This document shows, one piece after another, positions 1 to 9,322 of a stretch of 64,000 nt of DNA (position 1 is the first letter of the stretch; every line of letters begins with the position of its first letter). The stretch is from Alentia gelatinosa (Eukaryota; Annelida; Polychaeta; Phyllodocida; Polynoidae), in assembly GCA_950022655.1 (NCBI GenBank), contig OX465580.1, forward strand, positions 120,449,016 to 120,513,015, written 5' to 3'. The notes under the pieces were generated by a model. That model was not told the DNA's origin. It worked only from the letters and a program-made list of their open reading frames with translations, and searched no databases. A program made the translations under genes and the position numbers.

Positions 1-1002
1 TACGTGCGACAACTCGGGAGTCCCTGCGATGACGTCATCGCGCCCAAGGCTCAAACAGCCTCAGGGGGAATCCCCGGCACTCACACTAACGCCTAGTCAC
101 CCCCTATCGCTCGTACAACATTATACGGAAGTTCCATATTTATAGATCAATTATTTCATAATCTATTACATCAATAAAATGATAATGTAAACCTTAAAAA
201 ATGAAGCCCCCAGGCCTGCATTATTTGGTATTCCAGTGGTAATGCCTCCAGACATCACTCAGTCTTATAGGGTTACTACTCAAAAATAGACAAGGCATGT
301 ACTTAATGCTAACTTTTCCCCTGAATCAATTAGTTTATACTGCACGAAATGTGCATAAATTTGCGTAGACATTCAAGATTAAAAGCTCATGCATTTTATC
401 ATTTTAGTAAAAGTAAGTACCACTGGAGTGTTGGGTTTCTCAAATGTCAATCTCAAAATTCAAAGCAGCTATCAGAAATGACAGTCTTCCACTTTCCTCC
501 CTGATATCTTTGAGTTATAATTTCACATAAAATTGCTTCATATAGTGGTCTTGGAATTTGTAACTCATCTTTTGGGTCTCATTCTGTCTTTTTATTTATA
601 TATTTCAGACAAGTTTACTACCTCAAATCATTTCTGAAATTGGCAAAAAATAATTTTTATAAACTGAAATGACTTATCCATTCCATATTCTGTTAATGCT
701 AATGCCTGTATGATGAACAAAATGAATACTCCAGATGGTGCTGTGATAAATGCAGTCAAAGTATACTGATACATAGCAGGCTGACCCTGTGATATGCTCT
801 CATGGCACATTGCAAAGTGGAAAATGACAAATAATCAATTCTTTTTAAAGTCATTAACATTCCTGTAGCAGCACCCATACTTAACAATGCCAGAACCGTG
901 CTGCAGTCTGGTGGCTACTTTGTGTACTAACAGAATTGAACTATGTTGCCACCTTGTGTATATTTGAGTACTAACAGTTAATCTCAAACCAAACACTTAT
1001 CA
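1..1002. other. Flanking intergenic DNA, no gene recognised
   Basis: AT-rich sequence with only short chance open frames. The one site worth recording is a perfect 12-bp palindrome at 28-39 (GATGACGTCATC) containing a full CRE octamer at 30-37, immediately followed by CpG-rich bases. This may be the edge of a promoter or enhancer lying mostly to the left of the window. Nothing else is recognised here. Confidence 0.5.
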
Positions 1003-1199
1003 AGTTTTTTTGTGTTTTGTTTTTTGTTTATTACGACCAGTTCTGTCTGGTGTGACAGATCTTCCACTGGAAGTTCAATCAAAATAGTACAGCACATAGC
1101 AGCATTATATGATGTAAAAATACAAGATGAGGTGAAGGTGAAGTTGTGTTCATAGTACATCTTTGTATAGGTTTGCTGGCATATTTCATACCAACACAG
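1003..1199 (-). other. LINE 3' UTR with AATAAA and A-rich tail
   Basis: About 170 nt follow the RT stop codon on the minus strand. An AATAAA hexamer sits at 1032-1027 and is followed by an A-rich run interrupted by single C residues that ends at about 1003. This looks like the 3' end of the inserted cDNA. No short tandem repeat tail of the CR1 type is evident. Confidence 0.6.
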
Positions 1200-2609
1200 T
1201 TACCATTCATACATTGACATCTTCTTCTTTATAACCTTTTTAAACTCTTTTTTCATCACAATCTGTTGTGTGTTCTGATCCAAATTTTCCCATAATTTGT
1301 TACCTCGATAATACGGGCTCTTTTGATATTTACTTGTTTTAAAGCGACCCATCTTAAACCGAACACATCCATCCCGCCGCGTTCTACGTACTCTACTGTC
1401 TATATACTCTGGGTCTTTTGATAATTTGAACATAAGTGACAAAACCTGTATTTGCCTACGTCGATCCAGATAGTCAATAAGATATTTTGCATGCAAATCG
1501 TCTATTCTCTGTCCTCGCTGGCTGTAACCCTGTACAATCCTCAGTGCTCGATTCTGTAATAATTGACACCTGTCTACATCAAATCGTGTTGCGCCGTCAT
1601 AGAGGTAGGCACAATACTCTAACATGGGTCTTATCACTGTAACATAGATCGTTCTAGCTACGTCCGCACTGACATTTTTCCTCAACTTTTGGAGTTTGAA
1701 CAGCCGAGAGCTGACACTTCTGATTGTCTCCTTCAAATGCAGTCGAAAGTTAAGAAATGAATCAAGCACTACCCCTAGATATCGGTAGTTGCTCACTGGA
1801 ACAAGCTGAGTTTCACCACATTTGATATTCAATAAAGGTAAGTGATTTATCTTTCGCTCAGACGCGTACCAAACAGGTTTCGTTTTCTCCGAATTGATGG
1901 TCATACCATTACATTTACACCATGAATAAACCACATTTAGTGCATTTTCTAAGCAAGTACGTGCCACATTTGGATCCTTATCTGAGACATACAGCACCAA
2001 ATCATCAGCGTATTGTTTATACATACAACTCGTAACACCTTCACACATATCATTTATAAATAACGTGAACAATAGAGGACCCAACACTGATCCTTGTGGG
2101 ACACCAAACGAAACACATGCGGGCTTCGATCTAAGTCCGTTTACATACACCGTTTGTCGCCGATTATCTAGATAATTAATTACCCAGTTAATTAACTTGT
2201 TTGGTAGTTTAAAAATACTTTGTAGTTTTGCAATTAGAAGAGGATGAGGTACAGCATCAAATGCTTTACGCATATCAACGTAGCATGACGCAACTGCAAG
2301 GCCACTGTCTCTCTTTGTGTAAAGATCATTAGTGTATGCAAACACCGCATCTACCGTTCCTAAGTTTTTTCTGAAACCATATTGACTAGCAGTGAATTTG
2401 TTGTTATCCTCTATATCCCCATACATTATACTATATACTAATTTCTCCAGTATTTTTAACAGGGTCGGAAGTAGGGAAATTGGCCTCCAATTTGAGATAT
2501 TCCTTTTGTTTCCCCCTTTAGGAATTGGAATAACGGATGCTATCTTCCATTTATCCATCGTCTTTTGTGAAGGGGGGAATAGGAGTATGATTAGGTATAC
2601 TCTCATCAT
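1200..2609 (-). CDS. LINE ORF2, reverse transcriptase part (frameshifted)
   Basis: 469-residue open frame encoding a non-LTR reverse transcriptase. RT motifs in order: WKIASVIPIPKGG at 21-33, NWRPISLLP at 40-48, the QYGFR block at 76-80, the first catalytic aspartate D112 in the VDMRKAFD block, GVPQGSVLGPLLF at 169-181, and the YADD box at 200-203, giving all three catalytic aspartates. A thumb-like region with the usual YLG motif follows. No RNase H or zinc-knuckle domain is visible and the protein ends in a basic tail. The first roughly 17 residues are the out-of-frame reading of the upstream endonuclease ORF, so the ATG is not a real start. ORF2 was originally continuous with 3885-2551. 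The usual segment of some 50-60 residues just before the WK..PI.KGG motif is missing. Confidence 0.92.
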   Translation of the reverse strand: MMRVYLIILLFPPSQKTMDKWKIASVIPIPKGGNKRNISNWRPISLLPTLLKILEKLVYSIMYGDIEDNNKFTASQYGFRKNLGTVDAVFAYTNDLYTKRDSGLAVASCYVDMRKAFDAVPHPLLIAKLQSIFKLPNKLINWVINYLDNRRQTVYVNGLRSKPACVSFGVPQGSVLGPLLFTLFINDMCEGVTSCMYKQYADDLVLYVSDKDPNVARTCLENALNVVYSWCKCNGMTINSEKTKPVWYASERKINHLPLLNIKCGETQLVPVSNYRYLGVVLDSFLNFRLHLKETIRSVSSRLFKLQKLRKNVSADVARTIYVTVIRPMLEYCAYLYDGATRFDVDRCQLLQNRALRIVQGYSQRGQRIDDLHAKYLIDYLDRRRQIQVLSLMFKLSKDPEYIDSRVRRTRRDGCVRFKMGRFKTSKYQKSPYYRGNKLWENLDQNTQQIVMKKEFKKVIKKKMSMYEW

Positions 2610-3885
2610 TTAATTTATGAAGTTCTCTAAGATAGCCTTGTCGATCTCTGTTCTCAAACAGTTTGCCACCTATTTCACTAAAATAAGTATTCATGTAGTC
2701 AGATGTTTCTCTTAAACTAATTTCTTCTTTTGTTTCCATATCTATTAATGAGCATTCTACCTTTTGATTCCCCGGTGATAATAAGTTATTAATCAAACGC
2801 CAAAACTCTTTAGGTTTAGATCTACAGTTATCAATATTTGTTCTACAAAATTCGTTTTTAGCCTTTGTCAGAGACGTCTTAATCAATTTACCTAATCGCT
2901 TAGCCTCATTTAAGTATTGTGGATCATTTGTCAATTTATGCTGACGTATGAGAGATTGCCTCTCATTTATCCAATAGTATACTTCATCACTTACCCATTC
3001 ATATTTCTTCTTTGTAAAACGCATCTCAGAGATTGGACACACTTCATCTAAGTAATTGTTAACACTATTAAGAATAAATTCCCACATAATATTCACGTCA
3101 TCTGTATTCCAAAAAATCGACCAATCTTCATTTGAAAGATGATCTATAAAATCATCCCTATTATAATGTTTATAAGATCTTCCCTCAAACTTTGTGCTAC
3201 CGAGATTTTCTTGAACTTTTTTTCTCGTTACATAAATTGGCAGATGCTCACTTACCAAATCACTCAATACCCCACTCCCGCTAACAAACGTACTATTTGT
3301 GAAAATTAGGTCAATTAAAGTTCCTCCATGTTTGTTAGGCCTAGTTACCTCCTGTATTAGCTGAGCGAGACCAAATTCTTTGGTGATATTTAGTAGTTCA
3401 TCCTTTCCAGGATTTGCTCGTTCTAACAGGTTACAATTTATGTCTCCCATCACCCACACCTCAGTACCAATTACGGCCTCTGAGTTCATAATTTGTTCGA
3501 TAATATTTGTAGTGTACGTCATGTTCGTGTTCGGTAGTCTATAGATAACAACAATGGTCATTTTTCTGAAATTAGGCTTGGATATTTTTACAGTTAGATA
3601 CTCAACTTCATCTGTAGTACCAGATAAATCATCAACTTTACATGCATAAGGGGCAAGTTCGTTTTTTACATAGCATGCGACACCACCTCCAATTCTCTCT
3701 TCTCTATCCTGTCTAAATATCACATAACTATCTATATGTACCATACTATCATCAAATCGTTGATCCAACCACGTTTCACTAAATGTCATCACATTATATT
3801 TATCGAATAGTAGTTTTACCTGATCAATATTGGGATATAGACTTCGTATGTTCTGGTGCATCAAAGAGAAGCCTTTACCCAGCAT
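2551..3885 (-). CDS. LINE ORF2, APE-type endonuclease part
   Basis: 444-residue frame starting at an ATG. An apurinic/apyrimidinic-like endonuclease domain occupies about residues 6-225: N12 in the HQNIRSL block, E37 in SETWL, Y115-R116, D148/N150 in GDIN, and H214 in SEHLPI, so the expected catalytic set is present. This enzyme nicks target DNA to prime reverse transcription. Residues 226-444 form the usual charged linker toward RT. The frame stops at 2551, while the RT continues in a different frame that overlaps it by 59 nt, so this ORF2 copy is broken. Start choice: first ATG after the spacer, directly before the conserved endonuclease N-terminus. Confidence 0.92.
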   Translation of the reverse strand: MLGKGFSLMHQNIRSLYPNIDQVKLLFDKYNVMTFSETWLDQRFDDSMVHIDSYVIFRQDREERIGGGVACYVKNELAPYACKVDDLSGTTDEVEYLTVKISKPNFRKMTIVVIYRLPNTNMTYTTNIIEQIMNSEAVIGTEVWVMGDINCNLLERANPGKDELLNITKEFGLAQLIQEVTRPNKHGGTLIDLIFTNSTFVSGSGVLSDLVSEHLPIYVTRKKVQENLGSTKFEGRSYKHYNRDDFIDHLSNEDWSIFWNTDDVNIMWEFILNSVNNYLDEVCPISEMRFTKKKYEWVSDEVYYWINERQSLIRQHKLTNDPQYLNEAKRLGKLIKTSLTKAKNEFCRTNIDNCRSKPKEFWRLINNLLSPGNQKVECSLIDMETKEEISLRETSDYMNTYFSEIGGKLFENRDRQGYLRELHKLNDESIPNHTPIPPFTKDDG

Positions 3886-4852
3886 AGGTTATCAATGAAA
3901 TGAGATGAAGTGTGTAAATAATAAAGAATTTTAGGTAAGCAAGTGGGGATTCCCAACTTGCATACAGGTTACAGATCAGGTCAAGGTTGCCTTGATCTGT
4001 ACCTAATCAATTTAGTGAAAAGGCCTAAAGGTAATAAGAAAGAGCGAAGGCGCAGACCAATCATGGCAGGCAGTATGCCCTCGCGAAAGAACACGGTTCT
4101 GATCAAGCATCAAAAGTTAAGTTGTTACTTAATTGTATCACCATTATATACTATATAACTACTATAGGTTAATATCACTAACAGGTTCCCAAACAGGTCT
4201 GACAAACAAAATCAATTTACAAATAACATAAAAATTACAAAATTAAAAGTTTTTAAGTTTTAAGTTTTTAAGCTTTTAAGCACAATGTGGACAACACTAA
4301 GGATAAGATACAATATAGTAATGTCAAACAGCCTTACGGTCTGCTTTATTAAGTCACTCTGGAACAGATTGATTCACATGCTTCTCATATTTAACATTGA
4401 AAATTGTCTTATGGAGTTCCAGCCTTACGGTCTGTAGGTGTTAAGAAAAAATCCTCCAATTGTCAGTCATCGGTACTCATATAATATCTTTCCTTATATT
4501 TGTTACTAGATTATTAGGTTTTCAATGGACAGCCTTACGGTCTGCTTGTGTCAAATAGTCCATTCACCGCAATATATGTCCTTCACCAGTGAGAACAAAA
4601 AGAAAGTGTTCCTGCCGCACAGCCTTACGGTCTGTATAGCGATTCTCATACCAGTTGTAATTCATACATATAGAACATAAATAGCTTAGTTCGCTTTGTC
4701 GTGCCTTACGGTCATCAGACTTATTAATATATATATATATAGTTCCGTAATTCTCAACTTGTTTCGTATGACATAATAATAGGCATCCATGGGGGTCGTA
4801 TAAATAAGGGATGTTTTAGTGCTACCTTACGGACTGCTACTACACAAACCCT
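3886..4852 (-). other. LINE inter-ORF spacer
   Basis: 967 bases between the SGNH ORF and ORF2, unusually long for a LINE and without a convincing reading frame. It holds a spaced 15-bp motif array (4329-4836), a run of AAGTTTTT-type short repeats at about 4245-4282, and an imperfect hairpin at about 3970-4000 whose arms contain TCAAGG and CCTTGA. It could carry an internal promoter, a translation-initiation element for ORF2, or an inserted sequence; the sequence does not decide between these. Confidence 0.6.
4329..4836. repeat. Six spaced copies of a CCTTACGG-core motif
   Basis: The 15-mer CAGCCTTACGGTCTG occurs exactly at 4329-4343, 4420-4434, 4530-4544 and 4620-4634. Two shorter or degenerate copies are at 4703-4713 (GCCTTACGGTC) and 4824-4836 (ACCTTACGGACTG). 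Start-to-start spacings are about 80-120 bp and the sequences between are unrelated. On the LINE coding strand the motif reads CAGACCGTAAGGCTG. The outer CAG/CTG bases are self-complementary. I do not recognise it. Confidence 0.85.
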
Positions 4853-5491
4853 CTACTGCCAGTTCTGGACACTGATCCGTATCGCTCTCTTGATTGTGTT
4901 GATTAGTTTTGGATACCAGCACTGCTTTACATGACAGCTGTCATGGAGTTTCTCGTATAACACCGACGTTTTACCCCTCTTTGAGTGCTTCATATATATC
5001 AAGGTGGCGATATGTGGCGTCGCAAGGTAGTGATCTTGATTGAATTTCACTGTCATGTCGTTTACCGCCATAATGGGTATATCAAGATCCTTCTGGGTCA
5101 CAAACGGGACTGAGTACGGGTTGTAGGAATTTAAGTCTATTCCGAAGATAGTTCCATAGTTCACATGAATGTGAGGATGTTGCCACTTTATCTTCATGTT
5201 GACACGCTCAAGAACTGACTTCATACTCTCCACCGTATACGCAGTTCCATATTGATATCTAGCAGAGACTACACCGGTAGACCTCTCTTTAGTGGTGATA
5301 TCACACACACCAGCCAAAAGCACTATGAAACGTAGACTATGTCCTGCTGCCGGTATCATTTCCAAAGCAATATCAGCAAGCTCCTCCAGCCTTGCTCCTG
5401 GAATTCCGAATACTTCCACAACATTGGGGTCTAGGCGCAGTTGGTTGCATAAAGGACCAACTCTAGAGTCTCCCAGTATTAAGGTGTTCAT
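4853..5491 (-). CDS. LINE-encoded SGNH-family hydrolase
   Basis: 212 residues from the ATG at 5491-5489. The N-terminus carries the SGNH block I motif ILGDS with nucleophile S9. A glycine-rich turn (FGIPGARLEEL, about 28-38) fits block II, LLAGVCD (about 58-64) fits the oxyanion block III region, and HDSCH near the end supplies the D184..H187 pair of block V. SGNH/GDSL enzymes are serine esterases or acylhydrolases, and esterase domains are known in ORF1 proteins of CR1-type LINEs; here it forms a separate ORF. It is in the same frame as ORF1 but separated by TAG and two TGA codons within 52 nt, so it is either a second cistron or a once-fused domain cut off by mutation. Substrate unknown. 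Confidence 0.75.
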   Translation of the reverse strand: MNTLILGDSRVGPLCNQLRLDPNVVEVFGIPGARLEELADIALEMIPAAGHSLRFIVLLAGVCDITTKERSTGVVSARYQYGTAYTVESMKSVLERVNMKIKWQHPHIHVNYGTIFGIDLNSYNPYSVPFVTQKDLDIPIMAVNDMTVKFNQDHYLATPHIATLIYMKHSKRGKTSVLYEKLHDSCHVKQCWYPKLINTIKRAIRISVQNWQ

Positions 5492-5542
5492 TTTCACAGT
5501 CTGGATTCAGTATCAGGAACTCACCGCACACGACTTCACACT

Positions 5543-7339
5543 CTAGGCAGCTAATTCTGTTCTGATCTCCTCCAATAGTTTACCACAGCAATTTGTACCT
5601 GTGAATTGCTTCGCAGTTAGCGCAGCTTCAAAGTTTAGGCCTGCACCCCAGAACTGGTTCTTTGTTGCCTCGATCAAGGGTACGGGTGCTGACTGAAGTA
5701 GGTCTGCTAGTAGCGTTTCATTTTGTACAAATTTCGCTCTCATAATTTTTTTTAGTTTGTCTACTTTTACCCCGTCCCAGCCACTTTCTTTGGTTTTTAT
5801 TTGTTGGCCCAGTCGTTTAATCTCATATGGATCAGTGAGCTCATATATTTTGCCAGCAATTACCTGTTCCTGGTGGTAAAATGCTTTTGTCAGCTGGTAC
5901 CCCTGCTCCACACTGTTAAAAGTGAATTGCCTGTCTATGACACCTTCACTGACCTGTACATCAATCTCACATGGGAATAGGTTGCTTAAATACGCACCCG
6001 AGCCTGCGAAGATTATACCCGACTCAGACCTACGTATGCGCTCACTCTGACCTGGGAGTTTGTTGCCTTGATTGGCCTGAGGGTCAACTACTGCATTGTT
6101 TGCGGGTGGGTCGTTGTCAATTGCTTCTAGAGGGGGCGGACCTTCGTCCATTGCTTCATGATCACCTTCACCCTCCGGTCGTGCCGGTGCGGCCTTTGGA
6201 GCAATTGAATGAGCCACATGGGTCTTCGGCTGTTCTACATAGTCAGGCGGCCAAAACACAGCTGGTAGCTCGTCCGTCCCTGTTACATCATAAGTCCGAC
6301 CGTCAATGGTCAGTAGGTCACCTTCCAAATGAGGACTGTGGCCAATTCTACGTTGGTAGCCCTTCACCATGCGAAATAGTCCACGTTTTTTCCGAATGTG
6401 GTACGGTTCGACTGGGGCAATAGAAACATCAGAAAGTTCGGATCTGGCTAAACGGGGCCCTGATGCGATAAACGAATCCCTAATTCTGCGATTGGTGAAG
6501 CTCACTATGATAGGGGGAGGACGATACCTACGCCCTTGATCGTTTTGTTTACGCCGCAGCCTCTCAATGCGGAGCACATCGCTCTTAGGCAGTGTTAGAC
6601 CCAATGTGTTACAAACATAATGTAGCACACCATTCAGATCTTCGCCTTCCTCAAAGCCAAAGCCCTGAATGACTGCGTTTCTTTCCTTGTCCATGTAATA
6701 GTAGTTTGTATCTAGATCAACCGACCTAGTATTATCAATCGGTTTAAGCCAGGGGTTTGCAACATTTCTCAACATTGGTGGATTATCATTCACATTTTGA
6801 CTGAGCTTTCCATTTACCACTGCTAGTTCCCGTTCGACTATCGTTAGCCTAGTGTTTATTTGCTCTCTATCCTTAACCATAGTTTTGTAGTTTGTTTTGA
6901 CCTCTTCTCTGAGCAGATTCATGTTGGCATGTATGGTATCTAACTTTTTGGACATTGCACTTTCAAATTGTCCCGGCATGTCAATCATTAACTTAGCCAG
7001 TGAGTTTAGAGTTACCTCTTCACCACCGTTGTTTACAGCACCGATGTTAGCTACGGCATGTATCGGTCCCGGCGGTTCAATTACGGCGGCCCTTTCAGTG
7101 TCTGCCATGTTTATTTGTTCGATTTCCTCCTCCGGTAGTTCGTCTAGTTTCAAAAGCGACTCTACTTTATGTTTCTTAGTTACACTGTGCCTTATGATTC
7201 TTGTATTGTCAATCGGAGGGCTGACTGAGACCGAGCGATCTCTTTTCCGAGTCTCAACAGTCACACCATTCATGGTACGGAGCGTGAGCGATAATACCAA
7301 CACTAACAGGCTCAACCTGCCCTGACCCAAACAATCCAT
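5543..7339 (-). CDS. LINE ORF1: coiled coil, RRM-like domain and NADAR domain
   Basis: 598 residues if started at ATG 7339-7337; an ATG at 7273-7271 would skip a hydrophobic leader (about residues 9-20) and may be the true start. Domains, numbered from 7339: basic N-terminus; coiled coil about 131-181; RRM-like RNA-binding region about 219-308 with RNAVIQGFG and PPPIIVSF strands; C-terminal RNA-binding domain about 309-363; acidic proline/alanine-rich linker about 373-440; NADAR domain about 441-595 (genomic about 5555-6019). NADAR hallmarks: LSNLFP at 451-456, E478 in the VEQGYQ motif, K485, W564 in FWGAGL, and the TGTNCCGKLL block near the end. ORF1 proteins coat LINE RNA as chaperones. NADAR proteins act on NAD/ADP-ribose derivatives, some removing ADP-ribose from guanine. 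The fusion is intact and in frame. Confidence 0.88.
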   Translation of the reverse strand: MDCLGQGRLSLLVLVLSLTLRTMNGVTVETRKRDRSVSVSPPIDNTRIIRHSVTKKHKVESLLKLDELPEEEIEQINMADTERAAVIEPPGPIHAVANIGAVNNGGEEVTLNSLAKLMIDMPGQFESAMSKKLDTIHANMNLLREEVKTNYKTMVKDREQINTRLTIVERELAVVNGKLSQNVNDNPPMLRNVANPWLKPIDNTRSVDLDTNYYYMDKERNAVIQGFGFEEGEDLNGVLHYVCNTLGLTLPKSDVLRIERLRRKQNDQGRRYRPPPIIVSFTNRRIRDSFIASGPRLARSELSDVSIAPVEPYHIRKKRGLFRMVKGYQRRIGHSPHLEGDLLTIDGRTYDVTGTDELPAVFWPPDYVEQPKTHVAHSIAPKAAPARPEGEGDHEAMDEGPPPLEAIDNDPPANNAVVDPQANQGNKLPGQSERIRRSESGIIFAGSGAYLSNLFPCEIDVQVSEGVIDRQFTFNSVEQGYQLTKAFYHQEQVIAGKIYELTDPYEIKRLGQQIKTKESGWDGVKVDKLKKIMRAKFVQNETLLADLLQSAPVPLIEATKNQFWGAGLNFEAALTAKQFTGTNCCGKLLEEIRTELAA

Positions 7340-7500
7340 CAAAATCCAATATAGTCCGAAGTCATCTTTTCTCAAAAATCAGTGACAACATTACCTACTT
7401 ACTTCATGTTCGCTTTAGCCTAATATTTCCATTTAAACTCGCCTTTATACTGTCCGTTTGTGCATATCAGTCCCGGTCCTTTCTCAGAGTGCACCACTCA
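7340..7500 (-). other. Probable LINE 5' UTR
   Basis: Non-coding sequence before the ORF1 ATG. The base composition becomes markedly more AT-rich and LINE-unlike beyond about 7520, which suggests that the element starts near 7490-7520. No direct repeat of the 3' flank was found, so this boundary is soft. Confidence 0.35.
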
Positions 7501-8929
7501 GCCCGCCATTATGCCATAAATTCCATTAGCACCTTTTAAATAAGATATTGTGTTTATAAAACCTAAATGTAATATAATTTGATATATACACATGATATCA
7601 CCATACAGATTAAGTTTATACATATTGTTTTATAATGTCCTAGTGGACTAGCTATAATCTAGTAGAACTAAGGGTTCAAGACTAGCATCATGTGGATTGC
7701 ACAACTGCAACACAGAAGTGAACAAAGATCCTGAAGAAATCAGTCCAAATAGATGTCCAGATGTAACTTACAGAGGCCACAAGGTTAATTTAAGTTGACA
7801 TTTACATGTAGATTTACTGTACCTATGTGTGAGATATGTGTATTGCACAGAAATACTGATTTTGTAGACATTTTAGTGGGAGCTACTCACAGTATTGACC
7901 TAGTTTCAGAATCCTTTGTTTGAGAGTGCCATGCTTTCAGGTTATTTGTTGAAAGTATGTACTATGTTCCTATTAATTTAGTGCATCTACTTACTTGTCT
8001 GATAAGTGGAGTATTTCTAGTTGGTGTATGTGTATTTCTCAAAGTGTCCATATTGATGTATGGCCAATACTCACTGTATGACTAGTTTAACACTCAGTCA
8101 CTGTATGACTAGTTTATTACTGGTGTTTGAATATGTCAAGGAGATTCAGTCTTATGTGAGCCTAATGACTGCTATAGTTTTCCAAGGAACTTTAATGTGG
8201 TACTATGTTTCACATAAGTGTATATCATTTAATATTGCTTTATCAATTGTATAACTATCTAATGTCAAGCAAGTGTCAAATCTGTAAACCTACGAGGTGT
8301 GAAATTGAACTAATTATCTGAACTTATATATACTGATTGCAGATTTGACGATGTCTATGTCGAAAGTACCGAAGATTAATAAAGAATGACATCTGTATCA
8401 TCTTAAACTGTCGTTATCATCTGGGGCATCTACAATTCCATCATAGCTGTTGTATTTCTATTTTCTTCAGGTAGAAACCAGACTTTACTTGGATTCTTTA
8501 TCTTAATTATACACTGTACTGAACAATTAAAAGCACAGATCGCGCAGCTGAGCGATAACAGGGGATTTGAGCAAATCTCTCACAATAAAGTGAAAAAGGT
8601 TGTTTGTCAACTCACAAAGAACATCAGAATATATTCCTCAGTGCCTGTTGAGTGTAATACTGTGGTAGTTTGATGAAATTCCATGTAATTTGCTCAGATT
8701 GGACTTGTTTTTTGGTTCCCCTGCTTTGACCTGTTAGCTCTGAGGAGCCATGTTTACAGTCTGATCTCTCTAGTGTGAGAGTTATTTTTGATATATTTAG
8801 ATTGCATATTTTTTGTGTACTTCTATCTGAATATTCATATTTTTGTGAGTCATGATCTATAATCTATGTTTTGTCTATGTTTGGTGATTGTAACAAAAAG
8901 TGAAATCACATCCCATCATGTTAGGGGAT
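7501..8929. other. Intergenic DNA, nothing recognised
   Basis: AT-rich sequence without a credible coding frame. A 20-bp direct repeat with core CTGTATGACTAGTTTA is present twice at about 8071-8116. No RNA gene or mobile-element protein is seen. Confidence 0.5.
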
Positions 8930-9322
8930 ACTAGCGACTTCGTCGCGTCGTATTTGAGAGGGTGAGGGGTGGTGAGGGCTTAGTGGCTCCCCCTACTATT
9001 AATACCTGAAACCATCAATTATTTACCATCCATCATTTCATGTGACACCGATTTTACCGACTACCAGCGGAATTTAGTCACGGAGGCTGATCTCAGAGCA
9101 AGGAGATCGGAAAACTACAGTTCTAAATTATGTTTTCAGTATGGCGAAAAACAAATCCTATGTGGAGAAACACAAAAAAGAGTAGCACGATTCAGTTTAG
9201 TTCTGCACGAGAATCTCACTCTCGTGGGCATTCAATCTCCAGGCCCAGGTTGGGTTCACTATGTCTCTATGTACGGCAGCAACTCCAAGTGGATATCACA
9301 AAAATCTAACGTTTTAGATATA
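8930..9322 (+). repeat. Dispersed repeat, copy 1 (GCGACTTCGTCGC family)
   Basis: Shares ordered, diverged blocks with 32270-32705. It starts with ACTAGCGACTTCGTCG (containing the mini-hairpin GCGAC-TTC-GTCGC). The GATC.GAAAACTACA block, an A-rich stretch, the hairpin-forming GAATCTCACTCTCGTG block and GTCTCTATGT then occur in the same order. No protein is encoded, so this is a non-autonomous element or a terminal piece of a larger one. Family unknown to me. Confidence 0.6.

Larger units (their letters stand above)
1003..7500 (-). mobile_element. Non-LTR (LINE) retrotransposon with NADAR and SGNH domains
   Basis: On the minus strand the order is ORF1 (7339-5543), an SGNH-hydrolase ORF (5491-4853), a long spacer (4852-3886), ORF2 endonuclease (3885-2551) and ORF2 reverse transcriptase (2609-1200). 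A short 3' UTR follows, with AATAAA (minus strand, 1032-1027) and an A-rich tail ending near 1003. APE-type endonuclease plus RT without a visible RNase H, and ORF1 proteins with RRM-like or esterase domains, are known from CR1/L2/Jockey-type and related LINEs, so that is the likely group; the exact clade is an inference. The 5' boundary is a guess (about 7400-7520), because target-site duplications were not found. ORF2 is disrupted, so this copy cannot move by itself, but ORF1 and the SGNH ORF are open throughout, suggesting a fairly recent insertion. It lies antisense to and about 4.5 kb upstream of the dynamin start. Confidence 0.9.

Noticed and set aside
4329..4836. Array of short repeats resembling a CRISPR array
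   Set aside because: Repeats are only 15 bp, partly degenerate, with variable 65-105 bp gaps, in a eukaryotic retrotransposon and without cas genes.
5971..7325. Plus-strand open frames over 5971-6423 and 6897-7325
   Set aside because: They are the antisense shadow of the LINE ORF1, which has clear domains on the minus strand.
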